NCBI GenBank assembly: GCA_963803335.1
Contig: CAWDME010000005.1
Coordinates: 186,001-250,000, forward strand
Reading direction: 5' to 3'
Length of the DNA: 64,000 bases
From: DASSUW01 sp963803335
Lineage (GTDB): Bacteria > Actinomycetota > Thermoleophilia > Solirubrobacterales > Solirubrobacteraceae
Both the position numbers and the translations under genes were made by a program. This document shows positions 15,816-24,509 of the stretch, one piece after another. Every line of letters starts with the position of its first letter. Position 1 is the first letter of the stretch. Below the pieces are notes generated by a model. It was not told the DNA's origin. It worked only from the letters and a program-made list of their open reading frames with translations, and ran no database searches.

Positions 15816-16220
15816 TTACACCGACCGGACGACCGTGGTTCCGGCCCGCAGCCGTTCGGCCACCGCGGCACCCGGTTCGCCGAGCTGCTCGCCGGCGACG
15901 TCGGCCGCCAGCTCGAGGTTGCGTGCCAGCTGCTCGAGCGGGAAACCGCGCGAGCGCAGGATGTTCGCCAGCCAGGCGATCTCGCGCTCGAGGCTGGCTG
16001 ACTCCCCGACATCGAGGATCGCCCACTGCAGGCAGTACTGCGTGTCGTGGACCTCCCACGCCCGGGCGGCCTCGCCGTAGCGCTCGTGGTCCTCCGGGAA
16101 CTCGGCGAAGTAGCGGTCCGCGACCGCCTCGGCGAGCGGCACGAGCGCCACCTCGCGGCCGGCCAGCATCGCCGTGGCCGGCGGCGCCGCACCGCTCGGG
16201 GGCGCCACGCCGCGGCTCAC
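15816..16220 (-). CDS. Helical protein of unknown function coupled to a monooxygenase-like gene
   Basis: 134 residues from GTG 16220, which overlaps the stop of the preceding gene (GTGA). The body is alpha-helical with a YFAEFPEDHERYG segment, a HDTQYCLQWAILDVG helix and a LANILRSRGFPLEQLARNLELAADV segment. The latter is reminiscent of helical cap or sensor domains seen beside B12- or heme-binding modules, but I cannot confirm that. The overlap with a small monooxygenase-like gene suggests joint function, perhaps in heme or redox sensing. Confidence 0.6.
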   Translation of the reverse strand: MSRGVAPPSGAAPPATAMLAGREVALVPLAEAVADRYFAEFPEDHERYGEAARAWEVHDTQYCLQWAILDVGESASLEREIAWLANILRSRGFPLEQLARNLELAADVAGEQLGEPGAAVAERLRAGTTVVRSV

Positions 16221-16525
16221 TCCGCCACCACCTCGTAGGTATGCAGGTGCTCGAGCCGCTCGAGCTGGATCGCCGCCTGCAGCGCCGGGTCGATGCGGTC
16301 GTGCGAGATGCGATGCTCGGCGCTGCGCATGTAGGCGGTGAAGGCCGCCCGGTCGCGCCAGCGCGACACCATCAGCACCTCCTCGGGATCGCGGTCCGAG
16401 CGCCACACCTGGAGGTCGACGAAGCCCTCGGCGCCGTCCACGAGATGGGCGCGACGGCGGAACGCGGCGACGAGCGCGTCGGACTGGCCGGCCTCAACCC
16501 GGAGCCGAGACATCGACACGTACAT
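16217..16525 (-). CDS. Antibiotic-biosynthesis-monooxygenase-fold protein (ABM/HmoA-like)
   Basis: 102 residues with a dimeric ferredoxin-like barrel signature: MYVSMSRLRVEAGQSDALVAAFRRRA, then EGFVDLQVWRSDRDPEEVLMVSRWRDRAAFTAYMRS and an H-x-I helix. The fold is shared by heme-degrading IsdG/HmoA enzymes and quinol monooxygenases. No family-specific catalytic triad can be confirmed by eye. It is the first gene of a minus-strand trio with 16220-15816 and 15808-15281, with four-base coupling to the next gene. Confidence 0.8.
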   Translation of the reverse strand: MYVSMSRLRVEAGQSDALVAAFRRRAHLVDGAEGFVDLQVWRSDRDPEEVLMVSRWRDRAAFTAYMRSAEHRISHDRIDPALQAAIQLERLEHLHTYEVVAE

Positions 16526-16542
16526 GGCGTGCCAACGCTACC

Positions 16543-18780
16543 TCACGACGATCGTGCCCGGATCGAGCGCACGGCGGCCATCATGTGCTCGAGCGCGGGC
16601 AGCGCCTCCTCCCAGGTGCGGGTTTTGAGCCCGCAGTCGGGATTGACCCACAGCCGGTCGCGCCCCACCTGCGCCTCGGCGCGCCCGACCAGCCGCTCGA
16701 TCTCCGCGGCGCCCGGCACGCGCGGCGAGTGGATGTCGTAAACGCCGGGGCCGATGTCGTTCGGATACGCGGGCACGTCCATCCCGGAGCGCGAGGCCTC
16801 GAGCGACAGCACGTCGGCGTCGAGGCGGGCGATGTGCTCGCCGAAGTCGCCGAACTCCGAGTAGCACATGTGGGTGTGGATCTGCGTGTCCGCGCGCACG
16901 GGCGCGACGGTCAGGCGGAAGCAGTCGACCGCCCAGGCGACGTACTCGGCCTGGTCGGCGCGCCGCAGAGGAAGCCCCTCGCGCAGCGCCGCCTCGTCGA
17001 CCTGGATCGCGAACGCCCCCGCGCGCTCGAGGTCGAGCACCTCGTCGCGTATGGCCAGCGCGATCTGCGTGCAGGTGTCGCGGCGCGGCTGGTCGTCGCG
17101 CACGAACGACCACTGGAGGATCGTCACCGGCCCGGTGAGCATGCCCTTGACCGGGCGGTCCGTGAGCCGCTGGGCGGCCTGCCACCAACGCACGGTCATC
17201 GGCTTCGGCCGCGACACGTCGCCGAACAGGATCGGCGGCTTCACGCAGCGGCTGCCGTACGACTGCACCCAGCCGTACGACGAGAACGCGAAGCCCTCGA
17301 GCTGCTCGGCGAAGTACTCGACCATGTCATTGCGCTCCGGCTCGCCGTGCACGAGCACGTCGAGCCCGAGGCGCTCCTGCAGCGCGATCGCCTCGGCGAT
17401 CCGCTCCTCGATGAACGCGTCGTACGCCTGCCGGGCCAACGTGCCGGCGCGCAGCTCGCGCCGCGCGGCGCGGATCTCGGCGGTCTGCGGGAACGAGCCG
17501 ATCGTCGTCGTCGGCAGCTCTGGCAGCGGGACGCGTGCCCGCTGCAGCGATCGGCGCTCGTCGGCGGCCGCGTCGCGCGCGTAGTCGCCCGCGCGCAGGG
17601 CCGACGCGCGCTCGCGCACCGTCGGATCGTTGGTGCGCACCGAGGCACGGCGCCCGGCCACCGCCGCGCGGGCAGGCCGCAGCGCGCAGTCGCGGATCTC
17701 CCGCGGCGCGGCGAGCGCGCGCAGCTCGGCCAGCTTCTCGGCGGCAAAGGCCAGCCACGAGCGCAGCTCGGGATCGAGCCCGGTCTCGCGGGCCGCCTGA
17801 TACGGCACGTGCAGCAGCGAGCACGACGGCGCGATCGTCACGCGCGTGGAGCCGAGCGCCTCCGCCGCACGGTCGATCGTCCCGAGCGCGGCGTCCGGGT
17901 CGGTGACCCACACGTTGCGCCCGTCGACGACGCCGAGCGACAGCCGCGCGGAGCCGCCGGCGAGCGCCGCCAGCGCCGGCTCGAGCTGCTCGGGCGCACG
18001 CACGAGGTCGAGGTGGAACTCGGCGAGCGGCAGCGCGAGCACGTCCTCGAGCGCCGGGCCCAGGCCGGCGAAGTAGGTGGCCAGGCAGAGCTCGGCATCG
18101 GCCGCGCCGGCCAGCCGCGCTAGCGCTCCCGTGATCGCGGCGAGCGCTTCGGGAGTGCGGTCGACCGCCAGGCACGGCTCGTCGATCTGCACCTCGCGCG
18201 CGCCCGCGGCGACGAGCGCGCGCAGGAGCTCCTCGTAGACGGGGAGCAGCGCGTCGAGCGCGTCGAGCGGGTGGTCGAGTCCCTTCGACAGCAGCAGGAG
18301 CGTGGCCGGGCCGAGCACGACCGGCCGCGTCGGGATCCCGAGCGCGGCCGCCTCGGCGAGCGGCTCGAGCCAGTGCTCGGCCCGCAGGCGGAACTCCTGG
18401 CCGGGCTCGAGCTCCGGCACCAGGTGGTGGTAGTTCGTGTCGAACCACTTGGTCATCTCGAGCGGGCGCGCGTCGGCGGTGCCCCGCGCCATCGCGAAGT
18501 ACGCGGCCTCCCAGGAGGCGTCCGGACCGCCGAAGCGGTCCGGCACCGCGCCGACCGCGAACGCGGTGTCGAGCACGTGGTCGTAGACGCTGAAGTCGCC
18601 CGACGGGATGACGTCGATGCCGGCGCTGCGTGCCCGCCGCCAGTTCGCCTCACGCAGGGTCCGCGCGACGTCGAACAGCTGCGCCGCGGGCAGCTCGCCG
18701 GCCCAGTGGCCCTCGAGCGCAGTCTTCAACTCGCGGTCGGGGCCGATTCGTGGTAGCCCGAGGACCGCCGTGCGTCCCAT
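16543..18780 (-). CDS. metE: Cobalamin-independent methionine synthase
   Basis: 745 residues, near the family length of about 755. It transfers a methyl group from 5-methyltetrahydropteroyltriglutamate to homocysteine. Both barrel halves are present: the N-terminal part (LGLPRIGPDRELK, NYHHLVPE) and the C-terminal catalytic part (TTIGSFPQT). The zinc ligands are visible as H637 and C639 (HTHMCYSEFGDF), E661 (LSLEASRSG) and C716 (NPDCGLKTR). ATG 18780 gives the standard MGRTAVLGLPRIG start. The 5' leader holds a cobalamin riboswitch, so expression should fall when B12 is plentiful and a B12-dependent MetH can take over. Confidence 0.96.
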   Translation of the reverse strand: MGRTAVLGLPRIGPDRELKTALEGHWAGELPAAQLFDVARTLREANWRRARSAGIDVIPSGDFSVYDHVLDTAFAVGAVPDRFGGPDASWEAAYFAMARGTADARPLEMTKWFDTNYHHLVPELEPGQEFRLRAEHWLEPLAEAAALGIPTRPVVLGPATLLLLSKGLDHPLDALDALLPVYEELLRALVAAGAREVQIDEPCLAVDRTPEALAAITGALARLAGAADAELCLATYFAGLGPALEDVLALPLAEFHLDLVRAPEQLEPALAALAGGSARLSLGVVDGRNVWVTDPDAALGTIDRAAEALGSTRVTIAPSCSLLHVPYQAARETGLDPELRSWLAFAAEKLAELRALAAPREIRDCALRPARAAVAGRRASVRTNDPTVRERASALRAGDYARDAAADERRSLQRARVPLPELPTTTIGSFPQTAEIRAARRELRAGTLARQAYDAFIEERIAEAIALQERLGLDVLVHGEPERNDMVEYFAEQLEGFAFSSYGWVQSYGSRCVKPPILFGDVSRPKPMTVRWWQAAQRLTDRPVKGMLTGPVTILQWSFVRDDQPRRDTCTQIALAIRDEVLDLERAGAFAIQVDEAALREGLPLRRADQAEYVAWAVDCFRLTVAPVRADTQIHTHMCYSEFGDFGEHIARLDADVLSLEASRSGMDVPAYPNDIGPGVYDIHSPRVPGAAEIERLVGRAEAQVGRDRLWVNPDCGLKTRTWEEALPALEHMMAAVRSIRARSS

Positions 18781-18836
18781 GAACTGTCTCCGATCTGCCG
18801 GTGCGGCCCGATCGCGAGGCCACATGTGTCCGATGC

Positions 18837-18989
18837 GAAATCGACAGGTCTTCGGGCTCGGACGCGTTCGGAACGACCGCCTTCCCGGGAGGCCCAGTGG
18901 CTTTCGGTCGTCGCGCGCGTCCATACCGCTGCGCGTCAGCTCCGGCTTCGAACCGGATTCCCTGGCCCTCGGCGGGCGCGATCGATTTC
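18837..18989 (-). promoter_or_regulatory. Cobalamin (B12) riboswitch controlling metE
   Basis: Read on the minus strand, the leader has the B12-aptamer landmarks in order: an outer stem arm GAAATCGA, the core AGGGAATCCGGTTC with its CCGGA partner and GACGCGCAGCGGTA, then AAAGCCACTGGG with the B12 box, CGGGAAGGCGG, and GAGCCCGAAGACCTGTCG. The second P1 arm TCGATTTC pairs perfectly over 8 bp with the first. The metE ATG lies 56 bases beyond P1, preceded by GGAGAC, so translational control is likely. The match is by eye to the known consensus. Confidence 0.88.
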
Positions 18990-19088
18990 AGGCTGAATCG
19001 TATCTGTTTTCTGGCCATTGGTTTATTCGACCGGGAGACAAACGAAAGCGGGTTTCACGGCAAGGAACCGTTCGGTTCGTTCGAAGCC

Positions 19089-19118
19089 TTGACAAAGCTG
19101 GACGGATCGGGTCGGATA
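19089..19118 (+). promoter_or_regulatory. Probable promoter of the ROK regulator gene
   Basis: TTGACA (19089-19094), an 18-bp spacer and CGGATA (19113-19118), ending 10 bases before the ATG at 19129. The mRNA would have almost no leader. The -35 is consensus; the -10 is weak. Confidence 0.45.
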
Positions 19119-19128
19119 GCGCCCGCAC

Positions 19129-20337
19129 ATGGCTTCGGGTCGAGCCGGCTCTCTTGAATCGCTGCGTCGCCTCAATCGCCTGCGCGTAATCCACGCGCTG
19201 CGCGACCAGGGGCTCATCTCGCGTGCCGAGATCGCGCGCCGCACCGGTCTGTCGCGATCGACGGTCTCGAGCCTGGTCTCCGACCTGCAGGCGGACGGGC
19301 TCGTCGTCGAGCGTGACGAGCACGGCGCCGCGCACGGCACGCAGGGCGGCCGCCCGCCGATCCTGCTGTCGTTCGACTCGTCGGCCGGAGCTGCGGTGGG
19401 CATCGACTTCGGCCACAGCCACCTGCGGGTGGCGATCTCCGACCTCTCCTCGCGGATCCTCGCCGAGCGGGCTGTCCCGCTCGACACCGATCACGCCGCC
19501 GAGGAGGGACTCGACGCCGCCGCCGACCTGGTGGAGGAGCTGCTGGCCGAGGCCGGCATCGACTCCAGCCAGGTGATCGGGGCCGGTATGGGACTGCCCG
19601 GGCCGATCCGCCAGGAGGATGGCGTGGTCGGCTCCTCGGCGATCCTGCCTGGTTGGGTTGGCGTGCCGGCGGTAGGGGAGATGCGCCGCCGGCTCGACAT
19701 CCCAATTCTCGTCGACAACGACGCGAACCTCGGCGCCCTCGCCGAGGCCGCGTTCGGGGCCGCTCGCGACGCGAGCGACCTCGTGTACCTGAAGGTGGCC
19801 TCGGGGATCGGCGCGGGCCTGATCCTCAACGGCCGCCTGTATCGCGGCAGCGCAGGGCTCGCGGGCGAGCTCGGCCACGTGCTGGTGGACCCGGAGGGCC
19901 TCGTGTGCCGGTGCGGCAACCGGGGCTGTTTGGAGACTCTGGCCGCCACCGGCGCGCTGGTGGAGCTGCTGCGGCGCAGCCACGGTGAGGACGTCGCCGT
20001 GGCGGAGATGCTCGAGCTCGCCCGCCGGGGCGATCTCGGCTGCCGCAGGGTCATCGCCGATGCCGGACGGGCGATCGGCCAGGCGGTGTCGGTGCTGCTC
20101 AACGTCCTCAATCCCGAGCTGCTCGTGGTCGGAGGAGACCTCGCAGCGGCCGGGGACCTGCTGCTCGACGGCGTTCGCGAGTCGATCGCCAAGGCAGCGC
20201 TGCCCTCGGCCGCGGAAGCGGCCGGCGTGGTCGCCGGCGTGCTCGGTGACCGCGCGCAGGTCCTGGGTGCGATCGCTCTCGTGGTGAGCGAGGCCGATCG
20301 CGCCTTTCCCACGCGCCTCGCGGCGGAGGCTCGATGA
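19129..20337 (+). CDS. ROK family transcriptional regulator
   Basis: 402 residues. The N-terminal winged helix (about 15-75; ISRAEIARRTGLSRSTVSSLVSDL) is followed by a ROK sugar-kinase-like domain with the ATP/phosphate loop IDFGHSHLRVAI, the sugar-binding DNDANLGALAE and the zinc motif CRCGNRGCLE with an upstream GELGH. Regulators of this type (NagC/XylR) bind a sugar and release DNA. The ABC transporter for a xylose/ribose-type sugar starts 40 bases downstream on the same strand, so this is its likely local repressor. Confidence 0.92.
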   Translation: MASGRAGSLESLRRLNRLRVIHALRDQGLISRAEIARRTGLSRSTVSSLVSDLQADGLVVERDEHGAAHGTQGGRPPILLSFDSSAGAAVGIDFGHSHLRVAISDLSSRILAERAVPLDTDHAAEEGLDAAADLVEELLAEAGIDSSQVIGAGMGLPGPIRQEDGVVGSSAILPGWVGVPAVGEMRRRLDIPILVDNDANLGALAEAAFGAARDASDLVYLKVASGIGAGLILNGRLYRGSAGLAGELGHVLVDPEGLVCRCGNRGCLETLAATGALVELLRRSHGEDVAVAEMLELARRGDLGCRRVIADAGRAIGQAVSVLLNVLNPELLVVGGDLAAAGDLLLDGVRESIAKAALPSAAEAAGVVAGVLGDRAQVLGAIALVVSEADRAFPTRLAAEAR

Positions 20338-20377
20338 CAGATCCAAACCCCCGAAAAACCATCAGGAGGAGGAATCC

Positions 20378-21484
20378 ATGCGCTATCGAGCATGGCTGAT
20401 CGCGGCGCTTATGGCCGCGATTGGAGCGGTGGTGTTCGCCGGCTGCGGCGGCGACGACAGCAGCAGCGGCAGTTCAGGCGCGTCCGGCAGCAGCAGTAGC
20501 GGCAAGTCGAAGGGCAAGGTCGCCGTGCTGCTCCCGGACTCCAAGTCGTCCGTCCGCTGGGAGACCGTCGACCGTCCGTTCCTCAAGAAGGCGTTCGACG
20601 ACGCCGGCATCGGCAACGAGATCCAGAACGCCGAGGGCGACAAGGCCACCCAGCAGCAGCAGGCTGAGCAGGCGATCACCAACGGCGCCAAGGTCCTGCT
20701 GCTCGTCAACCTCGACTCCGGCTCCGGCGCGGCCATCGCGGCCAACGCCAAGAGCCAGAACGTCAAGGTCATCGACTACGACCGTCTGACCCTCAACGGC
20801 GACTCCGACTACTACGTCTCGTTCGACAACGAGCAGGTCGGCAAGCTGCAGGGCGAGGGCCTGGTGAAGTGCCTCGGCAACACCAACGGCCAGTCGATCG
20901 CCGAGCTCAACGGCTCGCCGACGGACAACAACGCCACGCTGTTCAAGAACGGCTACGACTCGGTCCTGAAGCCGCTCTACGACTCGGGCAAGCTCAAGAA
21001 GGCCGCCGATCAGTCGGTGCCGGACTGGGACAACCAGAAGGCGCTGACGATCTTCGAGCAGATGCTGCAGAAGAGCGGCAACAAGATCGACGGCGTGCTC
21101 GCGGCCAATGACGGCCTCGGCAACGCGGCGATCTCGGCGCTCAAGCAGCGCAAGCTGCCGCAGATCCCGGTCACCGGCCAGGACGCGACGCTCCAGGGCA
21201 TCCAGAACATCGTCAACGGCGATCAGTGCATGACCGTCTACAAGGCGATCAAGAAGGAGGCCGACGCGGCCGCGAAGATCGCGATCGCGCTGATCAACGG
21301 CGAGACGCCCGACGTGTCGGACACGATCAACAACGGCACGAAGGACATTCCCGCCCAGTTCGAGGCGCCCGTGGCCGTCACCAAGGACAACATCAAGGAC
21401 TACATCGGCGAGCCCGATTTCCCGAAGCAGGAAGACATCTGCGCCGGGAAGCTCGCCGCGAAGTGCAAGGACATCGGACTCTGA
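20378..21484 (+). CDS. Sugar ABC transporter substrate-binding lipoprotein (XylF/RbsB-like)
   Basis: 368 residues. The lipoprotein signal ends in the lipobox VFAGC (Cys about 23), followed by a Gly/Ser-rich linker. The mature protein is a periplasmic-binding-protein type I fold: KVAVLLPDSKSSVRWETVDRPF, then AITNGAKVLLLVNLDSGSG, VIDYDRLT and ANDGLGNAA, in the pattern of D-xylose-binding XylF. A strong AGGAGG (20363-20368) precedes the ATG. It is the first gene of a three-gene transporter, with ATPase and permease genes downstream, after the ROK regulator. Confidence 0.9.
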   Translation: MRYRAWLIAALMAAIGAVVFAGCGGDDSSSGSSGASGSSSSGKSKGKVAVLLPDSKSSVRWETVDRPFLKKAFDDAGIGNEIQNAEGDKATQQQQAEQAITNGAKVLLLVNLDSGSGAAIAANAKSQNVKVIDYDRLTLNGDSDYYVSFDNEQVGKLQGEGLVKCLGNTNGQSIAELNGSPTDNNATLFKNGYDSVLKPLYDSGKLKKAADQSVPDWDNQKALTIFEQMLQKSGNKIDGVLAANDGLGNAAISALKQRKLPQIPVTGQDATLQGIQNIVNGDQCMTVYKAIKKEADAAAKIAIALINGETPDVSDTINNGTKDIPAQFEAPVAVTKDNIKDYIGEPDFPKQEDICAGKLAAKCKDIGL

Positions 21485-21491
21485 GGGATGA

Positions 21492-21520
21492 TGGGGACCC
21501 GTCACGACGACGGGTCCCCA
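21492..21520 (+). terminator. Intra-operon hairpin after the binding-protein gene
   Basis: TGGGGACCCGTC and GACGGGTCCCCA pair perfectly over 12 bp around a 5-nt loop, 7 bases after the binding-protein stop, with no T-run. It likely limits read-through or protects the upstream mRNA end, so that binding protein exceeds the membrane subunits. Confidence 0.6.
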
Positions 21521-21544
21521 CCCTCGCTTTCCGGAGGAGCTGAT

Positions 21545-22324
21545 TTGAGCGACGTCCCGATCCTCGAGCTGCGCGGCGTGTCGAAGCACTTCGGCGCCGT
21601 TCAGGCTCTCTACAAGGTCGACTTCCACGTTGCGCCCGGCGAGATCATGTCGCTCGTCGGGGACAACGGCGCGGGCAAGTCGACCCTGATCAAGTGCATC
21701 GCCGGGATCTATCCGTTCGACGAAGGCGAGGTTGTCTTCGACGGCGATCACGTGAACATCCACGGCCCGAGGGACTCGGCGCGTCTGGGCATCGAGGTCG
21801 TCTACCAGGACCTCGCGCTGGCCGACAACCTCGACGTCGTCCAGAACATGTATCTCGGTCGCGAGGTGACCGATGCGCTGCGGCGGATGGACGAGACCAC
21901 GATGGAGGCCAAGGCGCAGGAGACGCTCGCCAGCCTGTCCGTCACCACCCTGCAGTCCGTGCGCCAGCTCGTGGCCGGCCTGTCCGGCGGCCAGCGGCAG
22001 TCGGTGGCGGTCGCCAAGGCCGTGATGTGGAACTCGCGCGTGGTCATCCTCGACGAGCCGACCGCGGCGCTGGGCGTGGCCCAGACGCGGCAGGTGCTCG
22101 ACCTCGTCGCGCGGCTCGGCGAGCAGGGCCTCGCCGTGATCCTCATCTCGCACAACCTGCACGACATCTTCGAGGTCGCCGATTCGATCACCGTGCTCCG
22201 GCTCGGTCAGAACGTCGCCGAGTTCAAGCGGAAGGAGACCAACCAGCAGGAGGTCGTCGAGGCGATCACCGCGGGCAAGCTGACCAAGGTGCCCGGCCAG
22301 GCGGACCCGGAGGTCGTGGCATGA
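21545..22324 (+). CDS. Sugar ABC transporter ATP-binding protein (single-domain XylG/FrcA-like)
   Basis: 259 residues. Walker A GDNGAGKST, Q-loop VYQDLALADNL, signature LSGGQRQSVAVAKA, Walker B VVILDEPTAAL and switch His in LISHNLHDIF are all present, so ATP hydrolysis is expected. Many monosaccharide transporters have two fused ATPase modules; this has one, as in fructose/ribose FrcA-type systems, and must dimerise. TTG 21545 is chosen because GGAGGA lies at 21533-21538; longer in-frame starts run into the hairpin. It overlaps the permease start by four bases (ATGA). Confidence 0.9.
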   Translation: MSDVPILELRGVSKHFGAVQALYKVDFHVAPGEIMSLVGDNGAGKSTLIKCIAGIYPFDEGEVVFDGDHVNIHGPRDSARLGIEVVYQDLALADNLDVVQNMYLGREVTDALRRMDETTMEAKAQETLASLSVTTLQSVRQLVAGLSGGQRQSVAVAKAVMWNSRVVILDEPTAALGVAQTRQVLDLVARLGEQGLAVILISHNLHDIFEVADSITVLRLGQNVAEFKRKETNQQEVVEAITAGKLTKVPGQADPEVVA

Positions 22325-23553
22325 GCACCGTCGCCGCACCGCCACCCGAAGCGGCCGCCGGCGGCACGAACACCGTCGGCGCCTACGCGCGCCGCTGGTG
22401 GGTCGACGTCAAGTCCGGCGAGCTCGGCTCACTGCCGATCGTCCTCGGCCTGGTCATCATCTGCATCGTCTTCCAGACGCAGAACGACCGCTTCCTGACG
22501 GCGGGCAACTTCGTCAACCTGATCGTCCAGACGGCACCGTACGCGGTGATCGCCATGGGCGTGACGTTCGCCCTCCTGCTCGGGGAGATCGACCTGTCGA
22601 TCGGTTTCGTGTCGGGCGTCGGCGGCGTCATGACCGCGCTGCTCCTCACGCCCGACGGCAACCAGCTGCCGACGTTCATCGTCATGGTGATCGTGCTGGC
22701 GGCCGGGCTCGGGATCGGCACGTTCCACGGGCTGATCATCACCAAGATCGGCGTGCCGTCGTTCGTGGTCACGCTGGCCGGCCTGCTGGCCTGGAACGGC
22801 GTCGTGCTGCTGCTGATCGGCAGCCGCGGCACGGTGATCCTGCAGAACGACTTCGTGATCGGCCTGGCGAACAACTTCATGGCGCCGGGGGCGGCGTGGA
22901 TCCTGGCCATCGTCTGCATCGCGCTCTATGCCGCGGTACAGCTCACGCGCGCGGTCAAGCGCCGGCGGGCGGGCCTGCAGACGGACCCGACCCTGATCGT
23001 CGGCGTGCGCATCGCGGGCGTCGCGGCGGCGCTGATCATCGTCGTCGCCGTGTGCAACCAGGACCGCGGCCTGCCCTACGTCGCGCTCGTGGTCGGCGGC
23101 CTGTTCTTGTTCTGGACGTTCATCCTCAACCGGACCCGCTTCGGGCGCCACATCTACGCGGTCGGCGGCAACGCCGAGGCGGCGCGGCGCGCCGGCATCA
23201 ACGTCGACAACGTGCGGATCCAGTGCTTCGCGTTCTGCTCGTTCATGGCGGTGATCGGCGGCATCATCCTGGCGTCCCGCCTGCGGTCGGTGGACACGAA
23301 CACGGGCGGCGGTCAGGCGCTGCTGTACCCGATCGCGGCGGCCGTCATCGGCGGCACGTCGCTGTTCGGCGGCCGCGGCACGATGAAGGCGGCGATCCTG
23401 GGCGCGCTCGTGATGCTCTCGATCGACAACGGCCTCGGCCTCCTCGGCCTCTCGTCGGGCACGAAGTTCGTGCTCACGGGCGCCGTGCTGCTGCTCGCCG
23501 TCACGGTCGACTCGATCTCGCGGCGTGGTCGCGCCCAGAGCGGCCGAGCATGA
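22321..23553 (+). CDS. Sugar ABC transporter permease (XylH/RbsC-like)
   Basis: 410 residues with 10 or more TM helices. The EIDLSIG motif in TM4 and the VGGNAEAARRAGI loop, which contacts the ATPase, are the hallmarks of the BPD_transp_2 sugar permeases. The AAAVIGGTSLFGGRGT segment near the end is also typical. It forms the membrane channel with the ATPase encoded just upstream. The stop overlaps the Gfo/Idh/MocA gene start by four bases, so a sugar-oxidising enzyme is coupled to the transporter. Confidence 0.92.
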   Translation: MSTVAAPPPEAAAGGTNTVGAYARRWWVDVKSGELGSLPIVLGLVIICIVFQTQNDRFLTAGNFVNLIVQTAPYAVIAMGVTFALLLGEIDLSIGFVSGVGGVMTALLLTPDGNQLPTFIVMVIVLAAGLGIGTFHGLIITKIGVPSFVVTLAGLLAWNGVVLLLIGSRGTVILQNDFVIGLANNFMAPGAAWILAIVCIALYAAVQLTRAVKRRRAGLQTDPTLIVGVRIAGVAAALIIVVAVCNQDRGLPYVALVVGGLFLFWTFILNRTRFGRHIYAVGGNAEAARRAGINVDNVRIQCFAFCSFMAVIGGIILASRLRSVDTNTGGGQALLYPIAAAVIGGTSLFGGRGTMKAAILGALVMLSIDNGLGLLGLSSGTKFVLTGAVLLLAVTVDSISRRGRAQSGRA

Positions 23554-24509
23554 ATGACGCTGGTGCGGTGCGGTGGGGCGTCGTCTCCACCGCCCGCATC
23601 AACGACAAGGTCCTCGCGGGCGCACGCGAGGCTGACGGCGTGGAGGTGGTCGCCGTCGGATCACGCGACCGCGAGCGCGGCGAGGAGTTCGCAGGCCGGC
23701 ACGACATCGCGCGCGTGCACGGCTCCTACGAGGAGCTGCTCGCCGATCCCGACGTCGAGGCGGTCTACATCCCGCTGCCGAACTCGCTGCACGTGCCGTG
23801 GTCGATCAGGGCGCTCGAGGCCGGCAAGCACGTGCTGTGCGAGAAGCCGCTGACGCGCCGGGTGGCAGACGCCGAGGCCGCGTTCGCCGCCGCCGAGCGC
23901 GCCGGCCGGCTGCTGATGGAGGCGTTCATGTGGCGCTACCACCCGCAGACCGAGGAGCTCTCTCGGCGGGCGCGGGAGATCGGGCCGCTGCGCGTCGTGC
24001 GCGCGGCGTTCGGCTTCACGCTCGCCGCCGACGACACCGGCAACGTGCGGATCCAGCCCGAGCTCGAGGGCGGGGCGCTGATGGACGTCGGCTGCTACTG
24101 CGTGTCGGCCCTGCGGCTGCTGTGCGGAGAGCCGGTCGCCGCGACCGGCCAGGCGGTCGGCCGCCAGGGCGTCGACGGCCGCTTCGCCGGGACGCTGCGC
24201 TTCGACGGCGACGTGCTCGGCGTGTTCGACTGTGGCTTCGACGTGCCGCATCGCGGGAAGATCGAGGTCGTGGGCGCGAACGGCACACTGGTCTCCGAGG
24301 ATCCCTGGCACGGGGTCAACCCCCGGCTGACGCTGCGGCGCGGCGAGGGCGACGCCGAGGACATCCCGGTGGCGGCGGCGCAGCCGTACCGGCTCGAGCT
24401 GGAGGACTTCTCGCGGGCGGTGCGCGGCGGCGTTGCGCCGCGGCTCGGTCGCGAGGACGCGGTGGGCCAGGCGCGGGCCATCGAGATGCTGTACGCATCA
24501 GCGGTGTGA
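23550..24509 (+). CDS. Gfo/Idh/MocA family NAD(P)-dependent sugar oxidoreductase
   Basis: 319 residues. The N-terminal Rossmann domain starts WGVVSTARINDKVL and contains the family motif EKPLTRR (CEKPL, with catalytic Lys). The C-terminal alpha/beta domain includes GGALMDVGCYCVSALR, where the Asp and Cys/His region shapes the substrate site. Relatives oxidise or epimerise monosaccharides such as xylose, glucose or inositol. The ATG overlaps the permease stop, so it probably acts on the imported sugar; D-xylose dehydrogenase-like activity is a reasonable guess only. Confidence 0.9.
   Translation: MNDAGAVRWGVVSTARINDKVLAGAREADGVEVVAVGSRDRERGEEFAGRHDIARVHGSYEELLADPDVEAVYIPLPNSLHVPWSIRALEAGKHVLCEKPLTRRVADAEAAFAAAERAGRLLMEAFMWRYHPQTEELSRRAREIGPLRVVRAAFGFTLAADDTGNVRIQPELEGGALMDVGCYCVSALRLLCGEPVAATGQAVGRQGVDGRFAGTLRFDGDVLGVFDCGFDVPHRGKIEVVGANGTLVSEDPWHGVNPRLTLRRGEGDAEDIPVAAAQPYRLELEDFSRAVRGGVAPRLGREDAVGQARAIEMLYASAV

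Noticed and set aside
18930..18970. tRNA-like TTCGAA loop (GGTTCGAAGCC)
   Set aside because: It belongs to the core hairpin of the cobalamin riboswitch; no acceptor stem or anticodon arm surrounds it.
20378..21484. Assigning xylose as the transported sugar
   Set aside because: The XylF-like pattern is suggestive, but ribose or another pentose fits equally and no xylose isomerase or kinase is present.
20474..22345. A 623-codon open frame on the minus strand across the sugar transporter genes
   Set aside because: It is the complement of three well-recognised transporter genes, gives Arg/Asp/Val-rich low-complexity protein, and has no ribosome site or domain. High GC makes such shadows common.
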